Shown: positions 28,812 to 38,537 of the stretch, in pieces
How the letters are laid out: each line of letters starts with the position of its first letter
Numbering within the stretch: the stretch's first letter is position 1
NCBI RefSeq assembly: GCF_014698845.1
Contig: NZ_JACJTV010000020.1
Coordinates: forward strand, 1-64,000
Length of the DNA: 64,000 nucleotides
Reading direction: 5' to 3'
Source of the DNA: Coleofasciculus sp. FACHB-1120
GTDB lineage: Bacteria > Cyanobacteriota > Cyanobacteriia > Cyanobacteriales > FACHB-T130
Position numbers and translations under genes: made by a program
Notes under the pieces: model-generated
The model's input: the letters and a program-made list of their open reading frames with translations, nothing else
The model's database searches: none
Told to the model about the DNA's origin: nothing

Positions 28812-30098
28812 TTAAAATGAACGATTTGCTGCCAGAATCGTGACGGGATTCAGCGGGGAAAACCGAGTCAACGATCCGACCGGCACAGAACGCGATAGCT
28901 GCACTTGTAACACCTGATAGTCCCATTGCTGACGCGATAACCAACCCAAAGCCTCATTCAGGTGTTCCAGCGTGGCAAGTGCCAGTACCAAGCGCCCTGA
29001 AGCAGTTAAATGGGAATTGCAGATATTGAGAATTTCCGTTAAATTGCCGCCGCTACCGCCAATAAAGATGCGGTTGGGTGCCGGGAGATTGCACAAAGCT
29101 TCTGGGGCGCTGCCATGAATCGAAATCACATTTTCTACTTGGAAGCGATCGCAGTTCTGCTGAATTAACATCGTGCCAGCAGCCGTTTTCTCAATCGCAT
29201 ACACGCGAGAACTAGGAAATAAACGGGCAATCTCAATCGAAACTGAGCCGGTGCCTGCCCCAATATCCCAAATAATTTGTCCTGGCTGTAGTGCTAGTTC
29301 TCCCAGTACGAGAATCCGCACTTCCCGCTTCGTCATCAAGCCAGGGCGATCGCTAAAACTCAAAAAACTCCGATCTGGGACTCCCAGCATCGGCAGCGCA
29401 TCTATATCCGGTAGGGATGCGGTTTCTTTACTCCTACTCTCTGAGCCAGACGGACGTAGCAAGACAACGACATTCAAAGAAGCAAAATCTTGCTCTTGTA
29501 GAGACGCCATTAATTGTTTCCCGACACAGGGAAAAGACCGAACTCGCTCATCGGCACCACCTAAATTTTCACAAACCCAGAACTGATAAGTGCTGGGTAA
29601 ATCTAAAGCGAGTAACAAACGAGCGATCGCTTCCGGCGTATTCTGGGTATCGGTTAATACAGCAATCTTCTCAATGCCCTGTTGTAGCGTTTGGGTTAAC
29701 TCATCAAGCGATCGCCCGTGGGCGCTGATGACACGCGCATCCTGCCAAGGAACCTTAATCCGGTTAAAAGCCAGTTGCACCGAACTCAGATGTGGATGAA
29801 ACGTTAATTCTGCTGAGGGTAGTTGAGCCACCAACAGCCGTCCTAATCCAAAAAAGAGGGGATCTCCGCTTACCAATACGACAATGCCGCCAGAACCCGC
29901 AGACAAGCGATCGCGAATTTCCTCCACTGCCTTTGCTAAATCACCCAGAATCAGACATTGGGCGGGGCAATCGGGAAAGTAGGAGAGATGGCGATCGCTC
30001 CCGATTAACAGCGTCGCCTGCTCTACAATCTCCCGCACAGCATGACTTAAACCATCTGCACCATCCAAGCCAATTCCAACAACGTGTACAAGTGTCAT
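28812..30098 (-). CDS. cobL: precorrin-6Y C5,15-methyltransferase (CbiET fusion)
   Basis: This fused enzyme of cobalamin synthesis methylates C-5 and C-15 of the corrin ring and decarboxylates the C-12 acetate. The N-terminal half (about 1-210) is the CbiE tetrapyrrole methylase (VHVVGIGLDGADGLS, VLVSGDPLFFGLGR); the C-terminal half (about 240-428) is the CbiT Rossmann-type methyltransferase with the SAM loop IWDIGAGTGSVSIEIA and later FIGGSGGNL. The length of 428 residues fits the fusion. It lies downstream of cobH on the same strand, after 109 bases. Confidence 0.94.
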   Translation of the reverse strand: MTLVHVVGIGLDGADGLSHAVREIVEQATLLIGSDRHLSYFPDCPAQCLILGDLAKAVEEIRDRLSAGSGGIVVLVSGDPLFFGLGRLLVAQLPSAELTFHPHLSSVQLAFNRIKVPWQDARVISAHGRSLDELTQTLQQGIEKIAVLTDTQNTPEAIARLLLALDLPSTYQFWVCENLGGADERVRSFPCVGKQLMASLQEQDFASLNVVVLLRPSGSESRSKETASLPDIDALPMLGVPDRSFLSFSDRPGLMTKREVRILVLGELALQPGQIIWDIGAGTGSVSIEIARLFPSSRVYAIEKTAAGTMLIQQNCDRFQVENVISIHGSAPEALCNLPAPNRIFIGGSGGNLTEILNICNSHLTASGRLVLALATLEHLNEALGWLSRQQWDYQVLQVQLSRSVPVGSLTRFSPLNPVTILAANRSF

Positions 30099-30207
30099 GA
30101 ATAGCGGCTGAATGCACCGGGTAGCGGGAAGTCGCCGCTACACAGACTAGGCTTGCCTACAGAGATTGCAAATCTATTTGTCGTGACGCTAAATAGGCAG
30201 CGAATCC

Positions 30208-30825
30208 CTAACATTTCTCTGCCTCCCAAGCCAATAGAAGTAAAGCATTCATAATCGCGGCGGTAATGGGTGAACCGCCCTTGCGCCCCTCGATCCGAAT
30301 TTGGGGTACAGGCGTCTTTTCTAGTACCGCTTTTGACTCCACTACGGAGATAAATCCAACAGGTGCGCCGATAACCAGAGCCGGTTGAATGGTTGCTGAG
30401 GGTAACTCTGCACACAACGCCAGCAGCGCCGTGGGGGCATTACCAATCGCATAAATTGCCTCTGGGAATTCCTGCCAACATTTCAGTAAGCCGGTTTCCG
30501 TGCGCGTCTTGCCGGGGAGAGCAACGCTGGCTTGTTCCACAGCGGCAATGAGGGGATTGTCAAAGGTTTGCGCCACCATTCCCGCCACTCCCTGTTTGAC
30601 CATGCCAACATCTGTAACAATCGGCACACGACGGCGCAAGGCAGCGATCGCGCTTTCAATCGCCCCCTCACTAAATCGAATTAATTGGGCAAATTCAAAA
30701 TCAGCGGTGCTGTGAATCGCGCGACGTACAATTGCGTACTCGGAGGTGTTAAAGCTGTGTTCGCCAATTTCTCGATCGATGAGAGCAAAACTTTGCTGGA
30801 GGATGGGATGAATGGGTAAGCTCAT
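30208..30825 (-). CDS. cobH: precorrin-8X methylmutase
   Basis: CobH/CbiC moves a methyl group from C-11 to C-12 to form hydrogenobyrinate or cobyrinate. The 205-residue product has the expected IERESF-like region (LIDREIGEHSFNTSEYAIVRRAIHSTADF), with the histidine of IHSTADF matching the catalytic one, and the family motifs VIGAPVGFISVVESK and GRKGGSPITAAIMNALL. It pairs with cobL downstream. No B12 riboswitch fits in the short space upstream. Confidence 0.95.
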   Translation of the reverse strand: MSLPIHPILQQSFALIDREIGEHSFNTSEYAIVRRAIHSTADFEFAQLIRFSEGAIESAIAALRRRVPIVTDVGMVKQGVAGMVAQTFDNPLIAAVEQASVALPGKTRTETGLLKCWQEFPEAIYAIGNAPTALLALCAELPSATIQPALVIGAPVGFISVVESKAVLEKTPVPQIRIEGRKGGSPITAAIMNALLLLAWEAEKC

Positions 30826-30835
30826 AAATCAGGAG

Positions 30836-30868
30836 TCGGCTAATAGCGATTTACACGCTATTAGCCGA
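30836..30868. terminator. 13-base-pair perfect hairpin between cobH and DUF1868
   Basis: TCGGCTAATAGCG (30836-30848) and CGCTATTAGCCGA (30856-30868) form a perfect stem with a seven-base loop, followed on the plus strand by TTGTTTTT. Both flanking genes are on the minus strand, so the T tract faces the opposite way from gene transcription. It may stop antisense transcription or simply separate the two minus-strand units. Confidence 0.6.
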
Positions 30869-30874
30869 TTGTTT

Positions 30875-31660
30875 TTAAAAAGTTAAAACGGGCCAATCAG
30901 GTTCCCGATCGTACCAGGTCATATCTTCAAATTTTCGCAATTGCGCTTGGTGTGTCCAGATTTCTGGAGAATTTTCCAACCATTTGTCGTTGATTTGGGA
31001 AAGTTTTTCACACAAGCGCTCGCGGTTCAAATCCGGTGAAATATCGCCAAAATAGCCCAGCGTTACATGGGCAGTAAAACGATATTGCTGTTCAATTCCC
31101 AAAGCTATCAAACTCTGACTTTGATAGATAAACCGGCGAAACTTCAATATTCGCTCGTAAGTGCCTTCGTCCTTGGGGACTAAACAAACCGCGACTGCAC
31201 GGGGCATTACCATCAATCCCAGTAACTGCCAAAGCATCGGATTACCGCCAGTGAGAGATGGCTGGGACTGCTCGAAAATTTGAGCAATGCGATCGCGCAG
31301 TTGTTCTTCAAACTCCGGATTCTCACTCGTGGCGTGCCGATAAGCACTGTCCCAAATCAAATCTGCTAAGGTTACATGAAAACTCTCAGCGGGGACTGGC
31401 ACAATAAAACCAGGATCTAGCTGCTGTAGGAGTTGCTCTTGGCACGCCTTCAAGCTTTCGTAAAACGTCGCATTCTCGGATTCTTCCCCCGCAGGTGGCG
31501 TGATCACCGAATAGCCAGGGAAAGGCACGGCTTGTCTTGTCCCTGACGGGGAGGGCTTAAACTTCGGAGACTCCTGTATATGCTGTACTTGGGACTCGTA
31601 GGTTGCGGGTAGTGTTAGCCGTGCTACCCGATTTAAATAAGTGTGATAAGTCTCGTCCAA
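30875..31660 (-). CDS. DUF1868 protein, 2H-phosphodiesterase-like
   Basis: The 261-residue protein matches DUF1868 and carries two His-x-Thr motifs, FHVTLAD (about residue 116) and AHVTLGYF (about 205), the mark of the 2H phosphoesterase fold shared with 2'-5' RNA ligases and cyclic phosphodiesterases. The substrate is unknown. It starts only 34 bases from the divergent holA gene, and shares the strand of the cobalamin genes but is separated from them by a strong hairpin. Confidence 0.8.
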   Translation of the reverse strand: MDETYHTYLNRVARLTLPATYESQVQHIQESPKFKPSPSGTRQAVPFPGYSVITPPAGEESENATFYESLKACQEQLLQQLDPGFIVPVPAESFHVTLADLIWDSAYRHATSENPEFEEQLRDRIAQIFEQSQPSLTGGNPMLWQLLGLMVMPRAVAVCLVPKDEGTYERILKFRRFIYQSQSLIALGIEQQYRFTAHVTLGYFGDISPDLNRERLCEKLSQINDKWLENSPEIWTHQAQLRKFEDMTWYDREPDWPVLTF

Positions 31661-31694
31661 TCTTAATAGCCTCGTACTTTTCAGAGATGCTTTA

Positions 31695-32717
31695 ATGCCA
31701 ATTTACCTCTACTGGGGTGAGGATGATTTTGCCCTGGAAAAAGCTGTTGACTCCCTGCGCGATCGCATTCTCGACCCCCAATGGGCTAACTTTAACTATG
31801 ACAAAATTTCTCAAGCGCTACCCGATGCGGTCATCACTGCTTTAAACCAGGCGATGACACCACCCTTTGGCAGCGCCTACCGTTTGGTATGGTTGGTTGA
31901 TACTACTATATGCCTGCACTGTTCGGAAGAACTACTGGCTGAACTGGAACGTACAATACCGGCGATTCCTGAGTCTTCAGTATTCTTGCTGACGACTCGC
32001 TCTAAACCCGATGGGCGTCTCCGATCTACGAAGCTGCTGCAAAACCATGCCGATATTCGAGAATTTTCTCTCATCCCACCCTGGAAAACTGAAGAACTGT
32101 TAAAAAAGGTGCGTCAGGTTGCCCAGCAAGTTGGGGTGAAACTAACCCCGGCAGCTGCCGAACTTTTAGCCCAATCTGTGGGAAATGATACCAGACAACT
32201 TTGGAACGAACTGGAAAAGTTGCAGGTTTACGCCGGTATCCCGAAGGGTCTCCCCGCCGCCCCCGATCAAGCAGGCGTATCCCAAGAGGACGCGATCGCC
32301 CTCGAAGTCGTTGCTGCTCTAGTAACATCTAATACCCAAAATAGCTTGCAGCTCGTATCGGCGATCGGAGCGGGAAATACTGCCCACGCCTGTTCGCTGG
32401 TTGCAGACTTGATCGGTCATAACGAACCCGCTTTGCGAATTGTCGCCACCTTAATCGGTCAATTTCGCACCTGGTTGTGGGTGAAACTGATGATAGAGAG
32501 CGGTGAGCGAGATGAACGAGCGATCGCTACTGCGGCAGAAATCGGCAACCCTAAACGAATTTACTTTCTCCGCCAAGAAGTCAAGGACTTCTCTGTGCAT
32601 CAACTCACCTTAACCTTACCCTTACTCCTGGAATTGGAAGTCACCCTCAAGCGAGGAGCTGATCCCATTTCAACGCTACAAATGAAAGTGATAGAACTGT
32701 GCCAATTGTATCAATGA
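31695..32717 (+). CDS. holA: DNA polymerase III delta subunit
   Basis: HolA opens the beta clamp during loading onto DNA. The 340-residue protein begins MPIYLYWGEDDFALEKAVDSLRD, the usual N-terminus where the delta subunit contacts the clamp, has the degenerate AAA+ middle and the helical C-terminal collar domain with HQLTLTLPLLLELEVTLKRG. In this window it lies apart from dnaN. Length is normal. Confidence 0.93.
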   Translation: MPIYLYWGEDDFALEKAVDSLRDRILDPQWANFNYDKISQALPDAVITALNQAMTPPFGSAYRLVWLVDTTICLHCSEELLAELERTIPAIPESSVFLLTTRSKPDGRLRSTKLLQNHADIREFSLIPPWKTEELLKKVRQVAQQVGVKLTPAAAELLAQSVGNDTRQLWNELEKLQVYAGIPKGLPAAPDQAGVSQEDAIALEVVAALVTSNTQNSLQLVSAIGAGNTAHACSLVADLIGHNEPALRIVATLIGQFRTWLWVKLMIESGERDERAIATAAEIGNPKRIYFLRQEVKDFSVHQLTLTLPLLLELEVTLKRGADPISTLQMKVIELCQLYQ

Positions 32718-33055
32718 AAGCATGAATACGTAGAAGGAATTCTTTCCTCCCTACCTTTACACCTAGAGGTAGGAAGGAAAGCGCTACCCATACCGCCCAA
32801 TCGTTACAGCTTTAGTAACATCCCGCTTTTTATGCGAAAGTGTGGTAAAATCCACACACTCTTAATATCCGTAGTTAGTTGTGGATTACTACTCGATCCT
32901 ACTCCGTAGGGAGAAGGCTTCTGTTTTCTGAGGTACCAACACGGGATGTAAATCTATGAATGCCCATCTCTAGCTGGAACTTCTCACCCTTAAAACAGTT
33001 CAGAAAAAGTAATCCGTGTGTGTTTTGATTTTCTATTTTTTGGTCGCACTAGATC
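32718..33055. other. 338-base intergenic region after holA
   Basis: The gap holds a long hairpin near its start (listed separately), a small stem GTGTGG/CCACAC at about 32838-32855, and then the presumed promoter and leader of the DUF4168 gene. No gene or known RNA family was recognised. Confidence 0.4.
32742..32781 (+). terminator. probable holA terminator
   Basis: CTTTCCTCCCTACCT (32742-32756) pairs with AGGTAGGAAGGAAAG (32767-32781) with one mismatch around a ten-base loop. It starts 25 bases after the holA stop. There is no T tract after it, so it may be a processing or stabilising hairpin instead. Confidence 0.45.
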
Positions 33056-33532
33056 ATGATGACTTTATACAGTTCACGTCGCTCTCTGAATCGAGTCTTA
33101 TCTCAATGCCTGAGTGTTGGTACTCTCGCTGCTCTAAGTCTGTTGTTAGGTTTTGCACCTGGTCTATCCGAGCGCTCCCATAGCCTTGACTTTAGTTCTC
33201 AGGCATACGCTCAAACCTTCAGCACTCAGAAACTAATCAACTTCGCCAGGGCTGTTTTGGCGATGGAACCGGGTCGCCAAGCTGCCTATAACGAGATCAA
33301 AAGAATCGTGGGCAGCCCTCCAAATATTGCTTGTAGCCAGCCGAATAGCCTGCGATCGCTTCCAGGAAATGCACAAGCCATTGCCATAAATTACTGCAAA
33401 CAGTCTCAAAAGATTGTGCAGAGCAACGGTCTGTCCATTGAAGAATTTAACCTAATTACGGTAGAGGCGCAAAAAAATTCGGAAGTAGCAGCACAGATAA
33501 AAAATGAAATGATCCGTCTACAAGCTCAGTAA
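33056..33532 (+). CDS. DUF4168 family exported protein
   Basis: The 158-residue protein has a signal peptide with hydrophobic core TLAALSLLLGFAPGL and a likely cleavage site after SSQAYA. The mature part shows the helical DUF4168 pattern (FARAVLAMEPGRQAAYNEIK and SIEEFNLITVEAQKNSEVAAQI). The role of this periplasmic family is unknown. It lies 96 bases upstream of ureE but shows no functional link to urease. Confidence 0.8.
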   Translation: MMTLYSSRRSLNRVLSQCLSVGTLAALSLLLGFAPGLSERSHSLDFSSQAYAQTFSTQKLINFARAVLAMEPGRQAAYNEIKRIVGSPPNIACSQPNSLRSLPGNAQAIAINYCKQSQKIVQSNGLSIEEFNLITVEAQKNSEVAAQIKNEMIRLQAQ

Positions 33533-33628
33533 AAAATAAACTTTTACTGACCCTGTTTGAATTGGATTTTTATGTCATCTGTGCTGCTTTAGTAGCATCA
33601 CCTAACCTGCTGACTAAACATTCCAGTG

Positions 33629-34072
33629 ATGCTAAGGATAACGCAACGCTTTCCCGCCAATTTGGATGCATCGGTAAACTTTACTCTTTTTCTGACCGCC
33701 GAGGAGCGCACGCGCAGCCGCTATCGCTTTGAAACTGCTGAGGGACAAGCTTTGTATCTGCGCTTACCCAGAGGAACTGTGTTGCGCGATCGCGATCTCC
33801 TCCAATCTGAAACGGGTGATATCGTAGTGAGAATCGTGGCTAAACCGGAACCCGTTCTCACCGCGACTACCCAGAACTCCCTAGATTTGCTGCGGGCGGC
33901 TTATCATCTAGGCAATCGCCATGTACCGATAGAAATCGCTGCTACTCAATTGCGGTTATCTCCCGACCCAGTTTTGAAGTCAATGTTGGAACATCTGGGG
34001 ATGGAGGTACGAGAGGAAATCTCGCCTTTTTATCCAGAAATGGGTGCCTATGGACAGCATCATCACGCTTAG
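33629..34072 (+). CDS. ureE: urease accessory protein UreE (nickel carrier)
   Basis: UreE is a dimeric nickel metallochaperone that supplies Ni to the UreDFG complex. The 147-residue product begins [13 protein letters not shown] and has the two UreE domains, with the metal-site histidine in [13 protein letters not shown] and a short C-terminal cluster HHHA. I prefer the ATG at 33629; a GTG directly before it is in frame. It opens the ureE-ureF-ureG group. Confidence 0.94.
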   Translation: MLRITQRFPANLDASVNFTLFLTAEERTRSRYRFETAEGQALYLRLPRGTVLRDRDLLQSETGDIVVRIVAKPEPVLTATTQNSLDLLRAAYHLGNRHVPIEIAATQLRLSPDPVLKSMLEHLGMEVREEISPFYPEMGAYGQHHHA

Positions 34073-34133
34073 TGAATTGGGTAATCGGTAATGGGGGAGT
34101 TTTGAGGTTTGAGGTTTGAGTTTTGAGTTGTAG

Positions 34134-34152
34134 AGACGCGATAATCGCGTCT
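34134..34152. repeat. small palindromic repeat (AGACGCGA-TAA-TCGCGTCT)
   Basis: An eight-base perfect stem with loop TAA lies in the ureE-ureF gap amid TTTGAG-rich DNA. A related, degenerate sequence (AAACGCGATTTATCGCATCT) occurs at about 53565-53585. These resemble the short dispersed repeats common between cyanobacterial genes. Confidence 0.55.
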
Positions 34153-34227
34153 GAGTTTTAACGAGAACCGATACAAAACTCAAGGCTTAATCCCTTAAAA
34201 CTCTTCCCCATTACCTACATACCAATA

Positions 34228-34929
34228 ATGACCAACGAGCAATTACCGATTTCCGATTTTCCAATTAACCTACTGTGTCTTTTGCAACTTGCGAGTCCAG
34301 CCTTGCCAGTGGGTGCTTATAGCTATTCCGAAGGGCTGGAAACCCTCGTTGATGCTGGTGTAATTGAGAACTGCCAACATTTGAGACACTGGCTCAAGCA
34401 GGAACTAGGTTATGGGGCAATTCGGTTGGAAGCCGGGGTAATGATCCGGGGATATCGAGGGGCAATTGCCGGGGATTTAGAGGCTTTAAATTACTGGAAT
34501 GTCTGGTTATCTGCGGCTAAAGAAACACAAGAGTTACAAGCGCAAAGTTGGCAGATGGGGCGATCGCTCATTCGATTGCTTTTGGAATTACAGCCGCAGG
34601 TTCGGTCAATAGCGGATGGGATTGGGAATCCTTGTAATTATGCGATCGCTTTCGGCATTGCTGCCGCCCATTGGCAAATCGACCCTACATCTGCCCTCCT
34701 GGGCTACTTACACAGCTGGGCAACCAATTTGATCGCCGCCGGAGTCAAATTGATTCCCCTCGGACAAACGGCTGGGCAACAGCTACTCTTAGAACTACAA
34801 CCCATCCTGATCCAGACTGCCAAGGAAATTTTAGGGTTAGAAGATGACGCCCTCAGTAGTTGCGGCTGGGGGTTAGCCTTAGCGAGTATCGCTCACGAAA
34901 CTCAGTACACGCGCTTATTTCGGAGTTAA
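34228..34929 (+). CDS. ureF: urease accessory protein UreF
   Basis: UreF joins UreD and UreG on apo-urease and gates nickel insertion. The 233-residue all-helical protein shows the family start [21 protein letters not shown] and the C-terminal [23 protein letters not shown]. It lies between ureE and ureG on the same strand, with about 100-150 bases on each side. Confidence 0.95.
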   Translation: MTNEQLPISDFPINLLCLLQLASPALPVGAYSYSEGLETLVDAGVIENCQHLRHWLKQELGYGAIRLEAGVMIRGYRGAIAGDLEALNYWNVWLSAAKETQELQAQSWQMGRSLIRLLLELQPQVRSIADGIGNPCNYAIAFGIAAAHWQIDPTSALLGYLHSWATNLIAAGVKLIPLGQTAGQQLLLELQPILIQTAKEILGLEDDALSSCGWGLALASIAHETQYTRLFRS

Positions 34930-35032
34930 AACAAATCGGCACAAAAAAACATCGCTGGTAAAAGCTGGGAATAGCTTATCGTTAATTGTCTTGCTACGAT
35001 GAGCAATTAGCCATTCGCGATTTGCAAATTTT

Positions 35033-35650
35033 ATGAATGCTTTTCGGGTTGGAGTCGCTGGCCCAGTGGGTTCGGGAAAAACTGCCTTAGTCGAAGCCTT
35101 ATGTAAGGCGATGCGGCAAAAATATCAAATTGCTGTAGTCACGAATGATATTTATACCCAGGAAGATGCCCAGTTTTTAGTGCGGAGTCACGCATTGGAG
35201 AGCGATCGCATCCTGGGTGTCGAAACTGGCGGCTGTCCCCATACCGCCATCCGCGAAGACGCTTCCATGAACATCGCCGCCATTGAACAGATGGAACAGC
35301 GATTTCCTGATTTAGACTTAGTGTTTTTAGAAAGTGGTGGCGATAACCTAGCGGCAACGTTTAGCCCAGAACTGGTGGACTTGACAATTTACGTCATTGA
35401 TGTTGCAGCCGGTGACAAAATTCCGCGCAAAGGTGGGCCTGGAATTACTAAATCTGATCTTTTAGCAATCAATAAAATTGACCTTGCCCCTCAAGTCGGA
35501 GCAGATTTAGGGGTCATGGAACGCGATGCACGGCGGATGCGTGGGGAAAAGCCCTTTATCTTTACGAATTTGAAGACTCAGCAAGGATTAACCGCTGTAG
35601 TGGACTTTATCCGCCTAAATCTGGGCGAAGTTTCCGAAACAGCCTGCTGA
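35033..35650 (+). CDS. ureG: urease accessory GTPase UreG
   Basis: UreG is the SIMIBI-class GTPase that drives nickel delivery to urease. The 205-residue protein has the P-loop [14 protein letters not shown] (about 10-23), the metal-binding CPH motif in [13 protein letters not shown], and the guanine motif NKID ([11 protein letters not shown]). The next genes downstream are the urea transporter genes. Confidence 0.97.
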   Translation: MNAFRVGVAGPVGSGKTALVEALCKAMRQKYQIAVVTNDIYTQEDAQFLVRSHALESDRILGVETGGCPHTAIREDASMNIAAIEQMEQRFPDLDLVFLESGGDNLAATFSPELVDLTIYVIDVAAGDKIPRKGGPGITKSDLLAINKIDLAPQVGADLGVMERDARRMRGEKPFIFTNLKTQQGLTAVVDFIRLNLGEVSETAC

Positions 35651-35684
35651 GCTTTCCTAGAGACGATCCAAAAATTTGATTCTT

Positions 35685-35728
35685 TGTATCATTGATAACA
35701 ATTCTTTCCCAGAACATCGCTCTAATAT
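35685..35728 (+). promoter_or_regulatory. candidate NtcA-activated promoter of urtA
   Basis: TGTA-N8-AACA at 35685-35700 differs from the NtcA consensus TGTA-N8-TACA at one base. TAATAT at 35723-35728 follows after exactly 22 bases, the spacing of NtcA-activated promoters, in which NtcA replaces the -35 box. NtcA is the cyanobacterial nitrogen regulator and is known to activate urt genes in other cyanobacteria. Binding here is inferred. Confidence 0.7.
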
Positions 35729-35790
35729 CACTGCTTAACTGTATATGTTCTCTACCATTAGGCTGATTCAGCCAGGAGTACGGTAACGGT

Positions 35791-37128
35791 ATGGCAAGGC
35801 GATTAGGACGACGTAAATTTCTTCTATACGGTTCTGCTACTCTGGGAACCAGTATTCTTCTCAAAGCTTGTAGCAGCACTCCCCCCTCTTCCACCTCTGA
35901 GACTGCCAGCCCAACGGCGGCGTCTCCCTCTCCTAGCGCGACAACCGTTGCGGCTGCCGGTGGAGGCAACACCATCAAAGTGGGGATTCTGCACTCTCGC
36001 AGCGGCACGATGGCGATTAGCGAAAACAGCGTCGTAGATGCCGAACTGCTGGCAATTGAGGAGATTAATAAAGCCGGTGGCGTCCTCGGCAAGCAAATTC
36101 AAGCAGTTGAAGAAGATGGTCAATCCGACTGGCCCACTTTTGCAGAGAAGGCGAGAAAGCTAATCGATCAGGATAAAGTTGTCACCGTTTTCGGCTGCTG
36201 GACTTCCGCCAGCCGCAAAGCAGTGCTGCCAGTCTTTGAAGAGAAAAGTCATATGCTCTGGTATCCCGTACAATACGAGGGTCAAGAGTGTTCCAAAAAT
36301 ATTTTCTACACGGGTGCTGCCCCCAACCAACAAATCGAGCCAGCAGTCGATTGGCTATTGCAGAATAAAGGCAAAAAATTCTTCCTAGTTGGCTCCGATT
36401 ACGTTTTTCCGCGTACCGCGAATACGATTATTAAAGAGCAGTTAAAGGCAAAAGGCGGCGAAACCGTCGGTGAAGATTATTTACCACTGGGCAATACAGA
36501 AGTTACACCCATCATCACTAAAATTAAAGCGGCTCTGCCTGATGGCGGCGTCATTTTTAATACCCTCAATGGCGATAGTAACGTGGCTTTCTTCAAGCAG
36601 ATGCAAGGTGCAGGCTTGGGACCAGATAAGTATCCTGTAATGTCTGTCAGTATTGCCGAAGAAGAAGTCAAGGCAATTGGCACCGAATATCTCAAAGGTC
36701 AATATGCCGCATGGAATTACTTCCAAACGGTGGATACCCCAAGGAATAAGCAATTTGTTGAAGCTTTTAAAGCAAAATACGGTCCAGATCGGGTAACAAA
36801 TGACCCGATGGAAGCCGCTTATATCGCCGTTTATCTCTGGAAACAAGCTGTCGAGAAAGCAAAAACCGCTGACGATTTAGAGTCAGTGCGAAAGGCTGCG
36901 GTAGGTCAGACTTTTGAGGCTCCAGAAGGCACCGTAACGATGGAAAGTAACCATCACATTTCTAAGTTTGTACGACTCGGTGAAGTCGCAGATGACGGTC
37001 TCTTTAAGATTGTCTACGAGACGAAAGCAGCAGTGAAGCCAGTTCCTTGGAATCAATTCGTTGCTGCCACTAAGGGTTTGGGATGTGACTGGTCGGATTC
37101 TAAAAAAGGTGGTCAGTACAAGATTTAA
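35791..37128 (+). CDS. urtA: urea ABC transporter substrate-binding lipoprotein UrtA
   Basis: UrtA captures urea in the periplasm for the UrtBCDE permease. The 445-residue protein begins with a twin-arginine-like [13 protein letters not shown] and a lipobox LLKAC (Cys at about 27), then a Ser/Thr/Pro/Ala linker and a type I periplasmic binding domain starting [17 protein letters not shown]. Segments such as [17 protein letters not shown] and [16 protein letters not shown] are characteristic of UrtA among branched-chain-type binding proteins. It is the first gene after the candidate NtcA promoter. Confidence 0.96.
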   Translation: MARRLGRRKFLLYGSATLGTSILLKACSSTPPSSTSETASPTAASPSPSATTVAAAGGGNTIKVGILHSRSGTMAISENSVVDAELLAIEEINKAGGVLGKQIQAVEEDGQSDWPTFAEKARKLIDQDKVVTVFGCWTSASRKAVLPVFEEKSHMLWYPVQYEGQECSKNIFYTGAAPNQQIEPAVDWLLQNKGKKFFLVGSDYVFPRTANTIIKEQLKAKGGETVGEDYLPLGNTEVTPIITKIKAALPDGGVIFNTLNGDSNVAFFKQMQGAGLGPDKYPVMSVSIAEEEVKAIGTEYLKGQYAAWNYFQTVDTPRNKQFVEAFKAKYGPDRVTNDPMEAAYIAVYLWKQAVEKAKTADDLESVRKAAVGQTFEAPEGTVTMESNHHISKFVRLGEVADDGLFKIVYETKAAVKPVPWNQFVAATKGLGCDWSDSKKGGQYKI

Positions 37129-37346
37129 GAGGTAATAATTAGTCTTTAGTTATTAGCCCTCATTTCTTAGAAAAAATAGGTTGAGCCACTACAGGAAAAC
37201 CCTGGATTTTCCCTCGTAGAGCGAGGTGGCGTTTGAGGTAACACAACCTAACGAATCTTCGGGAGTTGGGTTTGGTTACCTCAAGCCAATCTATAGGCTT
37301 TGAAAGTAAATGACCTATAACCCATGATGAATGACTGAGGAAGCGT

Positions 37347-38507
37347 GTGATAGCAGGATTGCTGGATGGGATTTTTAATGGAATTAGTATCGGTGCGGTT
37401 CTGTTAATTGCGGCGCTGGGGCTAGCTATTGTCTTTGGACTCATGGGCGTCATTAACTTAGCTCACGGTGAGTTGATGATGCTGGGAGCCTACACAACTT
37501 TTGTTGTACAAAATGGCTTCAAAATGTTGGGCAAGCCTTGGTCTGAAACCTATATTATTTTTGCCCTGATTTTGGCTTTCCTGGTGACAGCGGCTGTGGG
37601 ATTAGTTTTAGAGCGAGGGGTAATTCGTTATCTTTACGGACGACCTCTAGAAACACTGCTAGCAACTTGGGGCGTTAGTCTAATTTTGCAGCAGTTTGCT
37701 CGCAGTGTTAGCTGGGTGTTAGTGATTGGCATTGCGATATTTTGCTTTTTGTTTTTTGGGGCTTTGTGGGTTCTGTCTCGTCGCCCAGATTTTGAGCGTA
37801 TTCGTAACTGGGTAATTGCAATAATGCTGCCAATATCTCTAGGTGTTGCGAGTGCTACAGGGGCATTTTTGGGACAAACTTACAAACTGGCTGTCACGAA
37901 GCCTTGGTTTGGCGCTCAAAATGTGGACGTAACCGCACCGAACTGGTTACGAGGAGGGCTGCGGCTGGGCACATTACAGATGCCTTATACGCGGCTATTT
38001 ATTATTGGGCTAACCATTGTTTGTGTTGCTGGAATTTATGTATTTTTGCAACGTTCTCCGTGGGGATTAAGAATTCGCTCAGTCATGCAGAATCGCAGTA
38101 TGAGCGCTTGTTTAGGAATTCCGACTGCCAAAGTTGATGCCATTACATTTGCTTTGGGTTCTGGATTGGCTGGAATCGCCGGTTGTGCAATTAGTTTGCT
38201 GGGTTCTGTAGGTCCCAATACAGGTCAGAACTACATCGTCGATACATTTATGGTGGTTGTTGTCGGTGGTGTCGGTAAGCTGGTGGGCAGTATTGTGGCA
38301 GCGATGGGAATTGGCACCATTAACTACTTAATCAGTTCTAAAGTCTTGGTTCCAATGGTGGCACCGATAAAGCCTTTAGTGGATTTATTTGAGTTTTTCG
38401 GCACAACCAGTATGGCGAAGGTGATGGTATTCGCCTTAATTATTGCGTTCCTTCAGGTGCGTCCAGGGGGAATTTTCCCACAGAAGGGACGTAGCGTTGA
38501 TGCTTAA
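37347..38507 (+). CDS. urtB: urea ABC transporter permease UrtB
   Basis: UrtB is one of two LivH/LivM-type permeases of the urea importer. The 386-residue product starts with GTG at 37347 and has the hallmark GISIGAVLLIAALGLAIVFGL and NLAHGELMMLGAY near the N-terminus, and ACLGIPTAKVDAITFALGSG in the cytoplasmic coupling region. About 9-10 membrane helices are present. A 218-base gap separates it from urtA, perhaps allowing extra urtA transcript relative to the rest. Confidence 0.95.
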   Translation: MIAGLLDGIFNGISIGAVLLIAALGLAIVFGLMGVINLAHGELMMLGAYTTFVVQNGFKMLGKPWSETYIIFALILAFLVTAAVGLVLERGVIRYLYGRPLETLLATWGVSLILQQFARSVSWVLVIGIAIFCFLFFGALWVLSRRPDFERIRNWVIAIMLPISLGVASATGAFLGQTYKLAVTKPWFGAQNVDVTAPNWLRGGLRLGTLQMPYTRLFIIGLTIVCVAGIYVFLQRSPWGLRIRSVMQNRSMSACLGIPTAKVDAITFALGSGLAGIAGCAISLLGSVGPNTGQNYIVDTFMVVVVGGVGKLVGSIVAAMGIGTINYLISSKVLVPMVAPIKPLVDLFEFFGTTSMAKVMVFALIIAFLQVRPGGIFPQKGRSVDA

Positions 38508-38537
38508 ACAAAGACAATCACGCAGAGGCTCAAGGCG

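Noticed and set aside
30099-30207. Possible cobalamin riboswitch near cobL/cobH
   Set aside because: The gaps upstream of cobL and cobH are about 110 and 50 bases, too short for the full element, and I saw no conserved B12-box core.
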